A stretch of 64,000 bases of DNA from Ectobius pallidus (GCA_964059195.1 CAXKWD010000011.1:33532066-33596065), one strand, 5' to 3'; shown: positions 44,521 to 56,151, counted from the first letter of the stretch. The notes: a model not told the origin generated them from the letters alone. Made by a program: numbers and translations.

Positions 44521-45400
44521 TCACTGCTGGGTAGAAAGATGTTCCCTATATATTGCTATGTGGCGTAAAATGTGTTCGCTACAGCGCACATGACTTTTTA
44601 TACAGGATGTTAATGAATAACACCGAAATATATTACCTGTGTTTAGAGGGGACAAAGACAAGCAACTTTTATTAGCAGATTTTTGCTGTATGACGTAAAA
44701 TGTGTTTGCTACAGGGCACATATTTATAGCATATATTTATAGCAATATCCGTTTAAAAAAAAAAATCCTGATGATGCAACATTGCGTAATTTTAGGCAGT
44801 TCAAGTTCAAAAACCAGACCTGGCTGAAAAATAATCCATTTTACAGTATTTTACAGTATTGATTTTAATTATGCTGATATTAATGTGTGTGTAAGTATTT
44901 TAGTAATTGTATAATGAATGATATAAACTTTTAATGAAATAGCCTATTGCATTTCATACTCAAAGGCAATAATAAATTGAATTGAATTGAATTAAAGCCA
45001 TTACAATTTGGTGCTCATAAGTAAATAATGAAGCAAAGTAGGGTTAAAAATTTCATTAAAGTGGCCTCATGCCTTCTGAGTGACCGACGAAAACCTGATA
45101 TTGTATCCTTCACCAACAGCTATATTATCATAATTTACTGTTTCCATACTCTGAGAAATGTACAGACTAATTAGATTTTGGATTAGATTTTTTTTTCATA
45201 ACAGTATTAACAACGAACTTCCTTTGTTTCGCATTCTTTGCAATGTTAGAAGTCAGTGGCGGACATTCGCTGGGAGATTTTATGCTGTTGCAGGAAGAAT
45301 GGATTCCTTATAGCAAAAATCTCCTAATAAAAGTTGCTTGTCTATGTCCCCTCTATACGCACGTAAAATATTTCGGTGTTATTCATTAACTCTCTGTATA
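44521..45400. repeat. Dispersed repeat in inverted pair, plus a (TTGAA)n tail
   Basis: About 44600-44690 (-) and 45246-45395 (+) are copies of the repeat seen at 29748-29895, marked by AAAAGTTGCTTGT and TATTTCGGTGTTATTCATTA. Between them, 44880-44995 resembles a LINE or SINE 3' end finishing in TTGAA repeats. No gene is present. Confidence 0.55.
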
Positions 45401-45542
45401 TTTTTCCAGGCAATCCCAATTTTCAATAACTGGTAACTGGACTAGTAGCCTACTGCATATGACATAACTTGTCTTTTAGTGAAGTAGACCATTGGGCAGT
45501 TAGTCATAGGAGAGGTTCCATCTGGCGCTGTGAATATAACTC

Positions 45543-45640
45543 TGGCTTACTCAGCTGGTAGAACGGCGGCACGGATAGCCGAAGGTCCTGGGTTCGAGTG
45601 CCAGTGTTGGAGGAATTTTTCCCCTATAATATTCTCATGA
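45543..45640 (+). mobile_element. tRNA-derived SINE head
   Basis: GGCTTACTCAGCTGGTAGAA (A-box region) and GGGTTCGAGTGCC (B-box) are spaced as in a tRNA. Arm pairing is too poor for a functional tRNA gene, so I read it as a SINE head; the body end is unclear. Confidence 0.6.
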
Positions 45641-45971
45641 AATGTCCAACAGAGATAATAGTCTGTGGCTTATGAATGCATATATCCATTCTGTTCCAAA
45701 GTTCACTGGTTCGATCCTAGCCTAGGCCGATTACATTTGTATGACCACAAATGCGACAGTCCCATGTTTGCAGTATTATAGGCCAGTCAAAGAACTTTTT
45801 CAAGACAAATTCTGATACTTCTGCAGACGTGCTATGGTTACAGACCTAAGTAGCAGTACGCTACCTTCGTTAAGTTACTTTAACTAAAAGTCGTTTACAA
45901 ATAAGACCCAAAGAATGCAATAAAGATGCTAAACAAACAAAATAACATTCTACTTGAAGTAAGAACATTCC

Positions 45972-46901
45972 TTTCATACTTTTAAACAGTAAAAAAGATA
46001 AATAGCGTTCATATTTCCTTGTGAGTGTTGGTGATAAAAATATATCTTCATACTATGGTACCTTTAACACGAGCTGAGGAAACTTCGCATTCTTCTGTTA
46101 TGGAAAATATGGGAAAAGGTAATCTGCGCCACTTCTACCTTTCCCCCCAACCTACACAATGTAAACTGCGTCACCGACATAATTATGTAAACTGCGCCAC
46201 CGACATTTAAATGGCGTTACCGTCATACTAACGCACTAACATTTTCCTTCCCACTTCTCCAGACTTAAGACTGGCTATGAAATTGCATAGGTGTGGTAGC
46301 TTTGTCATTTTTAAAAAAATGTTAAAAACATTACTGTAATTTCTTTTACATGAACGCTTCGTCACTTATAAAATTGTTAAAAACACTACCCAGATTTTTT
46401 TGCATGAGCACTTTGTTCTCATATGACGCCTTCTTAATAAAATCAAAACGGGATATTTCATTGTTTATATATTGTTCTCCACATTTGAGTAGACGAGAAT
46501 ACTTGTCATTTATTTTAGCTGTTTTTCTTATTCAATATTTCTCAGTTTTATGTAGGCACTTGTTTGGAACTGGAGAAGTGCATCTACATATGTCCGTGGC
46601 GCAGTTTACATATCTGTGGGCCGCAGTTTACATTTATCTTTTTATTCCATTTTAAATTCGGTGTCAACCGTGGCGCAGATTACATACACCCGAAAATAGC
46701 TTTGTGATAGTAGATTTTTTCAGAATACAAATGGAATTTAAGGCCAATTTCCATTATTATTGTACTCTTATTAGACTGATTTTGTAATTTTGAGACACAT
46801 ATTTTAAGCATTAAATTTCAATAATCGGCTGTGTCATTTTCGATAAATCCCACGTTCATCTTTTAAATGAATAATTCCTTTGTTGCAACGGAATGGTCAC
46901 A
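45972..46901 (+). repeat. Repeat family E, copy 1, carrying an insertion
   Basis: The flanks 45972-46109 and 46692-46901 align in reverse complement with 50177-50808 at roughly 80-85% identity. Shared words include TCATATTTCCTTGTGAGT and TTTGTAATT-T-GAGACACA. The 46110-46691 interval is absent from copy 2. Confidence 0.75.
46110..46691. mobile_element. Non-autonomous element with GGG...GTAATCTGCGCCAC inverted ends
   Basis: The empty site in copy 2 (50177-50808) defines a ~582-bp insertion. Ends are GGG, five variable bases, then GTAATCTGCGCCAC, in inverted orientation. GAAAATA is duplicated on both sides (46103-46109 and 46692-46698). Inside each end the word GTAAACTGCGCCAC recurs in near-identical form: two more copies on the left, two inverted on the right. 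No transposase. The 7-8-bp duplication does not decide the superfamily. Confidence 0.75.
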
Positions 46902-46904
46902 CTA

Positions 46905-47045
46905 TGATAGTGTAAGGATGCGTGGCAGGGGAAACGGGGGTACCCCTAGAAAATATACTCCGACCCCATTATTTTCACTTCAAATTCCAAGTGAATTCAC
47001 CCAGATTCGATCCCGGGTCCCAGCGGTGCAGAGCGAGTAATCCAG
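46905..47045 (-). mobile_element. Possible SINE fragment
   Basis: On the minus strand a B-box-like GGGATCGAATCTGGG is followed by a body that ends in GGGGTACCCCCGTTTCCCC. No convincing A-box was found, so the call is weak. Confidence 0.35.
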
Positions 47046-48219
47046 AATAAAACGAATTTAAATAAAATGAAAACAGAAGTCGATTTACCTATTAAGTTAT
47101 CAATCTCAGCTGATTAACAAATTTAGTGTTTTTTTATTATTATTTTACTGCAAATATTTTTATGTGGTCTGAGTATTTCGTAAGCAGAATGCATTATTGG
47201 TAATATGCTTTTCTCCCTTTTCTATTCCACGCTTAAATAAACAAGAAAATCAGAAAGGAAAGTTGCGATAATTTTGCAGAAAAAAAGCATGTTAGAAAAA
47301 CACATCAGGAACTAAAACATTCCTTTCTTTTTATGCTTAATTTTGTAGCTTTCTTATACATAAAATTAAATTTCTGTAAAAAGGACAACGTAGACTGTAT
47401 TTCCCCATTACCTTTGAATATTTAGGCTATAAATACAGTGGGAAGGCTAGTGGTACGTAGAACACTGGTTCATCAGTGAGAAAACACAGACAGAAATATG
47501 GGAAGTCAAATATCACGTCATTACTACACATATTTAACTGTTGCCCGTAATTTATGGTTACTCTCGTCCCACCTCTTTCACCCGTCTCCATCACATGTTT
47601 TCTTCGACGTGATTTGAAATGCTTGCAAGCTTATTGTGCCGTCATCAGAATTCTTCTGCTGTAGAATCTCATACGAAGTGTTGATATTTATTTCAAAGTA
47701 CTATCTCATTTTTTACAATAACAACGTGCTTTTTAAATTTTAAATGAAAGGACATTCATTATACACTCGAACTAAAGAACTGTACATTAGTACGGAAATA
47801 ATGCCTATACTAATGTCCATGGAAGGCCAAGGACACAACCTGAATGTTAACAATTAGTTTAGAAATAGCGTTTAATTGTGATTATCGCAGCCATTTTACA
47901 AGAGAAAATAAACGTATACACAGACATAAAATTAGATCTACCAGATACGAAACATAAGATGTAAAATATAATTAATTTAATATGTATAACGAATTGCCTC
48001 TTAAAATTTAACAGTTAAATATTTTTAAGTAATATAAATACAATATTTATAACTTGAACTGGAACAAATAGAAATCTGATTCTACTTTATTTAATTGATG
48101 TGGAAATTTATTTCTTTGTTAAGCCAATTAAGTTAAGCAATTTTCCCTGCAGTTTGTAGTCTATGTATTTGTCAAATATGACCAAACTTTATTTATAGAA
48201 TAATAATGTTAATTGACAA
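47046..48219. other. No gene; possible TATA element at 47428
   Basis: AT-rich sequence upstream of secreted gene 3. TATAAATA at 47428-47435 and an arthropod-initiator-like TCAGT at 47473 occur, but their 45-bp spacing is longer than usual, so a promoter is only a possibility. Confidence 0.25.
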
Positions 48220-48600
48220 TGAGCCTCGACTCATAAGGTCCTTTCATTCATTCATTTTCTTCTTCATCTTCTTTCCCTTAGTTTACCTCTCTCATTGTAG
48301 GGACATTTATGCCGTCCACGCCGCCCGGGACTAACAGGACCGCGAACTTTCGGGGGAGGGATTATCTGTGGACTACATAAATTTTTTGACCAGACAAGGA
48401 CATGGAAGGCCAAGGACATGACGGCCAGATGATATACGTGGACCTCACGGGCATAAGTTACCCAACATTCAGCCTACAGGTGAGGAAAAACCCCGTAAAG
48501 AACCCCACCTTGTTAATTAGTCCGACCAAGAATGGAACTCAGGCCCGCTGCGTACATACCCCTTGCATCACAGCGATATATTACCATTATCATTATTATT
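48220..48600 (+). repeat. Unclassified GC-richer repeat-like block
   Basis: Base composition differs sharply from its surroundings (CCGTCCACGCCGCCCGGG region). GGAAGGCCAAGGACA also occurs at about 47820. It includes a 66-codon frame with no family match. It may be a SINE or LINE fragment. Confidence 0.35.
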
Positions 48601-48941
48601 AATGTTATTTAATTATTATTCCAATTATTATTATTATTGCTATTTTTACTTCTACGATTGATGCACACATTACATAACTGTTCATTTTTTTATTATCTCA
48701 TATTATTGTATTCAGTTTTCTAGATTTATCTGTATAGTCATTCCACTTATTAAAAATATTATTGTATGTTTTGTAAACATAATTATGTAGAACTCTGCAT
48801 TTATTATTTCTGAATCTGGTTGAGTGGAAGAGATTGCCTCAAGACCTTAACTCTGCCAGATAAAATAAAACCATTTAATAATAATATTATTATGATTAAA
48901 ACCACTATTTTAATTAGTATTTATTTCCATACTTTCAGAAA

Positions 48942-51900
48942 ATGGCAGCCAGTATCTTGATTGGTGTAGCAACAGCCAGTATCTTGATTGGTGTAGCAGC
49001 ATTCATTGTGCTAGCACAGGTGAGATTAATTTCTTAACAATTTTAAAGAATTTATCCTTAAGCATAGAATTTTATGTTTTGCAATGAAAATTTGTCTTCG
49101 CAAGCACCGAAACCGGGTTTTCAGCTTAGTATGCTAGGACTCAAACCGTTCATCTCTTCCAGATATTTCACTAACTCAGCTCTCCAAGAATGTAGTCCCC
49201 GGCTCTAGCGTACTAATTTAAAGATCGGATTAGATTACCACCCATGACAAAATTTCCTTTACAGAACATATTACAAATCTCTTCAATGAGATAGGACAAA
49301 AACAAGCCAAGAATAAAGAATTGTTTTATGATTATTAGGGTTCGGATGTTTATGACATGTTATATTTTTATCCTGACCTCCATTCTCGCCGCATGCACAA
49401 ATTAAACACGAATTGCACATTTTCTGGCCTAATCGGACTGTTTTTATTTTGCATATAAAGTCATATTTTGGTCATTTTCATGGTCTTGGTCATATTTCAG
49501 TCATATTTGTAATTTAACGTCATATTTCAGTCATAATTTCGGTAAAAGAGCACATTGTATGTACTACATGATCGAGTTGAATTTGAAATTTATTTAATTA
49601 ATTTAATATTTATGCCAAATTAATACTATCTTAAATTTTAAAATTAATGCTAATGTTCATATTTTATAGGGACACGCAAGGTCTACAAAATGTTATGAGT
49701 ATTTGAAGCTGACGAAGCAAGCAAACAGGAGAAAATTCTTTAAAATTAGAAGTTCATTTCAAGTAAAACTGCAAATCACCAAAATTGTTAGAAAGTGACT
49801 CAATTCATGTGACGTAAGAATTTGTCTTTAAACGTTTTAAATCGTAACTTACATTTTTGAAAATACGTTATTTTATTAGGTCATATTTACGATTTTTGGG
49901 GCATATTTGGTCATTTTTAGGTAATTTTTGCAGTCATATTTTCCACTTTTTTAGGTCACAAACATCCGAATCCTAGTAATTAATATATCCTAAGTGTTCT
50001 TGTTTTGGGATGTTATTATAAACATTTGACATGAAAATGAATTAGGTGTTATATTATAGTCCAGTACATTAAAAATACACTGTCCTTCCGTTTAAAAAAA
50101 TTCCTACATTTTGAGACATTCAGAATAGCCTCGGTAATTCAACGTAGCCGGAATCGAGATTACCTCGAATTGCAGAGAATGACCATTCGGTTGCAATAAT
50201 GGAATTATTCATTTAAAAGATGAACGTGAGAAGAATCGAAAATGACACACCCGATTATTACAATTTCACGCTTCAAATCTGTGTCTCATAATTACAAAAC
50301 AGTCTAATAGTATACAAGAATAATAGTAACTGGATGTTTTGTTATTATGAAATGACTTATCCACCTAACCACAAACCCAATGGACCAAAAGTTCAATAGA
50401 TGCAACGTCATAAAGCCCTATAACATTATAATATTTACTAGATTTATGCACTAGATTTAATATTATAATGTTATAGGGCTTTATGACGTTGCATCTATTG
50501 AACTTTTGGTCCATTGGGTTTGTGGTTAGGTGGATAAGTCATTTCATAATAACAAATTAATATTACCACAAACGGAAAGAAAAATGAAATTTATCAACTC
50601 TATAGTAACTGGACTTAAATTCCATTTGTATTGTGAAAAAGATCTACTGTCAGGAAGCTATTTTCCATAATAGAAGAATCCGAAGTTTTCTCAGTTCGTG
50701 TTAAAGATGCCATAGTAACAAGATATATTTTTATCACCAATACTCACAAGGAAATATGAATGCTTTTATCTTTTTTTACCGTTTTACAAGTATGAAATCG
50801 CTTGTAAAAACTGTACTTGCCGCACTTTAAATATTACAGCAAAGTAGTTTAGGAAACAAAAACATTGCTTTTCTCTAAAATAAACTGTCAAGTGTCTTTC
50901 GAGAATAAAAAAAATAATTAAGTTAAACATTTATTTATTTATTTATTTAGGCAGAGCTAAGGACATTTGGATATCTCTTCCTTTCTACCAGTCAAAACAA
51001 TATTACAGTTACGTAATACATTAATATAAAAACTCAAACTACTGTTAAAATACATGTAAATACTTTTAAAGTTTATACCACACTCCTAAATGTAAATGTA
51101 AATTTAAGATTCATTTCTAAATTATTACAATTTCTAAATGAATTTAGAAACATTAGAATCTACAAAATTACTGAAAGAAAACACTAAAAATTGCACGTTG
51201 TGATGTCTGAAATACTAAAAAGAAAAAATGAGAATTACAATATATTTAAGTTAATGGTTTCCAGTTACTAAAAACGAGCAGTGAAATGGCTAGTTATTGT
51301 GCTAAGAAAAAGAGAGCATTTAGATTACATGATCTCAAATTAACTTACTGATTTCTCTCTGAAATTTACCTATCGCTCGACAGCCTCTGACTTTGCGAGG
51401 GATGGAATTCCAGAGAGGAACAACTGATACAGCGAACGAGGGTGAAAAAAAAAAAGATGGTGGTTGGTGTGAAGGGATAGAAAGTACATGACTATATTCT
51501 GACCGTGTATCAACATTAGTGATGAAAACAAAAACACTTTTCATTACATATATTTTTATTGTCAAATGTGCTCTTTCTTGACGAACTACACCGTTTCCGA
51601 GCAGCGATGTCACACCTCCGTCTAAATAGGAATAACTTACGACTTCTGAGTTCACACTACATAGCGATATACATAGCGATATACATAAATTATAGATATA
51701 GAGCCATAATCGATCGTTGTTCGTATACGCGGCTTCGCCAGAAACACAAAGTTTTTTTCCCCTAATATTTCACAACAGTAACCTAACCAATGGCCAATTT
51801 TGAAGACATAAGGTCTCTCTTTTTAATTTTTCACGTCATCATCAGCGTCTAGCCTCATATAAGGCAATCGCGCACTGAAAACTAACAATTAATTTATTCA

Positions 51901-54900
51901 TTTATTATTCATTCGAATTTATCAGCCCTGATTTATGGGAATATCGAACTATCGAGTCTCCATATACCGAGGCATTACTGGAGTCTTTATTTTTTTACTT
52001 GAGCATTCGATACTAACAAAGTTCCGGTATTCCTATATGCCTAGAATTACAACAGGTTAGAATAATTCATAAATGATCTAGATGTAAATGTTGAGAGAAT
52101 TAAGGAAAGAAACGAGGAAACAAAATAAGGAAAGAGTGAAAGAAAGAAAGAAAGAGAAAAAGATAGGAAGAAAGAAAAACAGTATGTGACGATAAGCATG
52201 TTAACGCTCGAGTAGTCGCATGATACTTTGTAACCTGAGTGGTCGCGTGGACTACATACGTAGCCCATATACAATTTACTCTATACATTGTTTACAATTG
52301 CTTGAATTTACTTACATTCAATTTTAATTTTATTAACTGTCTTAGGATAATTTGGTTTTAAATCAAGTTATAAATGTGTATTTCAAAATAACTATAGTAT
52401 TAAAATCTTAAAAAAAAGTGTTATATACTCCTGAATCTTGTTAATCAAGTTCACAACAATGAAAACAACAATATACTATACAGACTGAAATATTTATATT
52501 GCTCCAGCAATCACAATATAAATGTCTAGATATAATTTTAAAATAAAATATACACAAACAAATGTAGTCCAGGTGCGCCCAACTGAGTTTAAAGCCAAAT
52601 AACATCAATACTGTCTCTCTAAGAAATCTTATAATCAACTGGCCATTGCGAATAAACTGTATAAGGAAGCTATCAAAATCCTCACCACCAAAAATGCAGA
52701 AGAATTTACGCACCAGCAAAAACATAATGGCTGGGCACGGATGAAGTCCACGCAACCACAGAACACAAACCACGCAACTACTCGAGGGTTAACATTGTCA
52801 GAGGTTTATGGAGTAAAGGGAATGGTTTCCGGACAGAAAATGAAGTCAGCCTTTCCTACAAAATCGATCAATGGAAATTTCAAATCTTCGGATATTTAAG
52901 ATCGAAATATATTATTGTCCTTCGCTAGTGTGGTAAGAAACCGGTTCATGCATAAGTGCCTGAAAAAATCTTATACACTTTGAATGTACTGAAATTTATT
53001 TTATTGAAGGGTTCCAAAAATCGGTGAATCAACAACACTTTGGAAAGATTAATTTGGAAAGTTTCATTTGAAAAGTTCAAATCTTCGCTTTTCCGTAATA
53101 TATATAGGCATCGGAAACCAAATAAGTTTATTTATCCTATTTTTGTTTTCCATTTTCAAGTACTGTATTCTCGTTTGTGATAAGAATATTGCAGATTGCA
53201 TTAAAGTTTCGTCGTAGACTAAGATGGAGGGATCATATAGCTATATTGGAAATCACAGGACACCGAACAATACAAGTAACTAATAGCAAACCCCATGGAT
53301 CAAGACCTGTAAAAACCGGTCATAGATGGAATTGTAGAATGTTAAGGCTGATATAGGAAGTTGAAAAGGGGTAGAAATGTTTGTACAGAATGAATTAAGG
53401 ATAGGGAAAAAATAATATTTGTTACTGCAGTGTTGAACTCTTGTTATTTTAATTGCTTGTTATTCAATTAGTTGTTTGAGTATGTAGATAAAAACACCAT
53501 GCTATGGAGTCAACATTATTTGCTTGGGATGAATTACTACCAATTACACACAATTAAATTTTAGGAGTGAACTGGATACTTTCGTTTTTGAAGCATTGAA
53601 CAATGCATCCTGATTGGTTGCGAACGAAATTCTATTGGCTGTAAAACAAGTTCAATGCCTATGAAACAAGCTGAAGATCCAATATATATAATATTGTCTT
53701 AGGCACCCTCCAGTTCAAGGTATTTATGGCAGTCTGCTGGCCGGCCTTTGATGTTAGTGGTTAACGTGGCTTTAGAACGCACTAGAAACCTCTAGAACCA
53801 TCCGAGAAAAGAAAAGACACCACCTCAAAGACAAAGTAAATTAATTAGAGGTAAATAGTAAAGACAAAAGGTGTTAGGGATCTCTACAAGGGAATAAACG
53901 AGTTCAAGAAAGGTTTCCAACCTAGAACAAACATAATTAAGGACGATGATGGCACTATACTCACGGCTCTGAATAATATTTTGAATAGGTGGAAAATTTC
54001 TTTAATCAATTATTAAATGTACATGGAGGTGTCCATGGACTTCTTCTGTATCAGTTGGCGAAAATAATATAAACATCATCTTTTAAACGTTGGCCTGACT
54101 TGTGCGGATACGATTGGATTACTATAAATACAAACTTGATAAAATACACTTTAAAAAATCATGGTATGCCGTATAACTTTTAACAGTCTTCTGAATTTTT
54201 CAAATACAGATGCTGAAGTTTGACAATTCGAATATAATTTTGCAATCGTTTTATAAATAGTTCCAAAATAACGCGCATTTTATGAGATATTTTTGGACCA
54301 AATCTAGGGAAACAATATTCCTCTAGCCTGTACACATTTAGAGTATACCTAAACCATTTGCTTGAGGTGTAGTGGCGGACGAATTCTGTTGCTGATATTT
54401 CGTCAAATCAGATCGTTTATCAATTCAGGTTGCTGCGTCAGTTCCACAAATTCATGATGGAGGAGGCGAAAACCTGAGGATGCAGGAAGTCTATCAACAG
54501 AATCCTGTGGTGGAGAAAGGAGTAGCTTCTGCTTCTGAAATTGGAAATGCGGTTCAGGAGTTCCCCAGGGAGTACGTCCAGCCACAAAAGGAAATCTTAC
54601 CTGTTGGAGAAGTTATGAAGTCAGAGGCAGGAATATCAGGAAGTGAGCAAACCCATGTTCCAGTTGTCACTACTACACTACAAACGCCAACAAACAAGAC
54701 AACGGCAGATAAGAGCAAACAGAAGAAAGCTAAAAAAGACGAGAGAATTGGTGAGCAAAAAGAAGAAGAAGGGGAAGATAAAGAAGAAGGAATGGAAGAA
54801 GAGAAAGAGGGAGAGAAGAAGGGTAATAAAAACAAGAAGGGCAACAAGAAAAAACCAAAAAGGGAAGAAGAAAAAGAAGAAGAGAAGGAAGGAAAGAAGA

Positions 54901-54941
54901 AAAATAACGTCCAAAGCAAAGGGAAAACAAAGAAGGAGTAA
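48942..54941 (+). CDS. Secreted Lys/Glu-rich protein, two coding exons (secreted gene 3)
   Basis: Coding exons 48942-49019 and 54429-54941 give 196 aa. Exon 1 encodes a hydrophobic leader beginning MAASILIGVA. It contains a tandem 27-nt duplication (AASILIGVA then TASILIGVA) and ends CTAGCACAG|GTGAGA. The 5,409-bp intron ends ATCAATTCAG and holds MITEs, a palindrome and LINE pieces. Exon 2 continues VAASVPQIHDGGG in phase 0. Residues ~27-115 are a low-complexity, polar region (EYVQPQKEILPVGE, then Thr/Pro-rich). Residues ~117-196 are almost only Lys, Glu, Gly and Asn, encoded by a purine-only tract. ACTTTCAG lies 3 nt before the ATG, implying a 5' UTR intron. No cysteine and no recognised family. 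The charged tail could be nuclear-like, but the leader argues for secretion. Splicing is inferred. Confidence 0.65.
49336..49975. mobile_element. hAT-like MITE, family B copy 2
   Basis: TAGGGTTCGGATGTTTATGA at the left and CAAACATCCGAATCCTA at the right form inverted ends. The body aligns with 27766-28439, with many GTCATATTT words. It lies inside the large intron of secreted gene 3. The 8-bp flanks match weakly. Confidence 0.7.
50177..50808 (-). repeat. Repeat family E, copy 2, carrying a palindrome insertion
   Basis: Reverse-complement partner of 45972-46901. It lacks that copy's 582-bp insertion but contains its own insertion at 50335-50601. Confidence 0.75.
50323..50613. mobile_element. 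Palindromic insertion with 98-bp arms
   Basis: Arms 50338-50435 and 50459-50556 are reverse complements around a 23-bp loop. A 45-bp unpaired extension lies only on the right (50557-50601). The flanks are the 12-bp direct repeat ATAGTAACTGGA (50323-50334 and 50602-50613). Copy 1 of family E lacks the insertion. Read from the extension end, it begins AGAGTTGATAAATTTCAT, sharing TTGATAAATTTCAT with the 42.4-kb palindrome. Confidence 0.8.
50931..51660 (-). pseudogene. LINE 3' fragment
   Basis: A (TTTA)n run at 50931-50950 marks the 3' end. The minus strand between about 51460 and 51335 encodes VVPLWNSIPRKVRGCRAIGK and FQREISKLI, a LINE C-terminal signature. The rest is 3' UTR. It lies antisense in the intron of secreted gene 3. 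Confidence 0.6.
51661..53595. other. Intron of secreted gene 3; no further gene recognised
   Basis: Contains a GAAA-type simple repeat at about 52135-52180. The minus-strand ORF at 52441-52773 has no family features. The 53190-53400 stretch may be an old coding remnant but I cannot assign it. Confidence 0.45.
53600..53735 (+). repeat. Dispersed repeat, copy 2
   Basis: Partner of 20925-21065; both include TGATTGGTTGC and ACGAAATTCTATTGGCTGT. Confidence 0.6.
53860..54040 (+). pseudogene. LINE internal fragment (R1/RTE-like linker region)
   Basis: Translation gives KTKGVRDLYKGINEFKKGFQ, PRTNIIKDDDGTILTALNNI and LNRWK, then after a frame slip NFFNQLLNVHG. This is the conserved linker between endonuclease and reverse transcriptase in such LINEs. 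It is a short dead piece just upstream of the last exon of secreted gene 3. Confidence 0.7.
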
Positions 54942-56150
54942 TAACTATTTGTTGTGTCAGCTCAGTTTGTTTTAATCCGAATCGAACCTCCCAACTGTGA
55001 ACTGTGCAGCAGTGCATTTTTTATTACAATAATTATAATTACAAGGATTTATTAAATCCCAATATTCTCCTTTCTATAACATAAATAGTTTTGGCTTACA
55101 TTCTTCACTATTTGTTTTGTGTTTGTAATACTGTATCGAAAGCCTTCTTGGTAAGAATATCAACTAAAATAGAGTAGTTTCTAAAGAAAAACGTTCTAAC
55201 TACACTTATATTACAATTTTACTCGGAATGAACACTTTACACATTTCACATTTTTGCAAATATCTTGGATAATCTAATAATCTGTGACTTTTCATGTTAT
55301 ACATTTCCAACATAGTTGAAGGTTTTATTATAATTTATTTATAATGAAATCGGCTGCAAATTACGCGGTACTACAAGGTGAGGTTCCTTGTGCCTAGTTT
55401 TCGCTAAAATCTGCAACTCTGTTTTAAAACTTTGAAGGAATAAATTGTACCATAGTATTGTTTTTCTAATGGTATATGCAAAACCGGAACAGTGTTGGTA
55501 GGTTTATCAGTTCCCGTCGTAGTATAAAAAGTTTAGTTAAAATTGCTTTTTGAAGACTATATTTTTCACAGATTTAGAATGCCTTTATATATATATATAC
55601 ACACACACACATATATATAATGATCGAACCAGTAACATCATTGCAGTGTCGTTTGCAAGGTTGAATGCAAAGAGCATATGGAAAAATAAGGTGTTCTTAC
55701 ACTAACTGTGTGAACAGGAAATTTTTAAGACTAGCCACTGTCATCTCCAACATTCCGAATAAAACACGAGGAATTTGGCTACATTTTGTTGATGAATATG
55801 GGCCTGAGTATTTTAGCATTAAAGGAAATGCAGTATTTTGATAATGGTGTCCAATAAAATTTTACTGTGTAATATGTGAAGAAAACTATGTTTATTCAAA
55901 CTATTGGTTCAGGTATTTCCTTTCTGTGCTTACTTGTTCCATTGCCCAGCACAGCACAAACCCGTAGTAATACAATAATTATTACAGCTGATGTCATCTC
56001 CTAATTCTAAACAACAAGCTATACACAGTAATTTTTCGCATGATGTGAATCTATTATTCGAGACCGAATCATGAACATTGCAATCTAGAAGTGTTCCGAG
56101 TCATTTCACTTCCATCTCTCCATTCGAACGTGTTTCAGGCCATTTGTGTA
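54942..56150. other. No gene; TA/CA microsatellite
   Basis: The 3' flank of secreted gene 3. AATTATAATTACAAGG and other AT-rich sequence follow the stop; no strong poly(A) signal was chosen. A compound (TA)n(CA)n(TA)n microsatellite lies at about 55585-55620. Confidence 0.5.
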
Positions 56151-56151
56151 C

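Noticed and set aside
45543..45620. Functional tRNA gene
   Set aside because: A- and B-box-like words are present but acceptor and anticodon stems do not pair convincingly; SINE head is the better reading.
52130..52190. CRISPR-like or regulatory array
   Set aside because: It is a simple GAAA/GAAAG microsatellite without spacers.
54554..55017. Long Phe/Leu/Ser-rich minus-strand ORFs opposite secreted gene 3
   Set aside because: They are the complement of the purine-only Lys/Glu tract and have no independent support.
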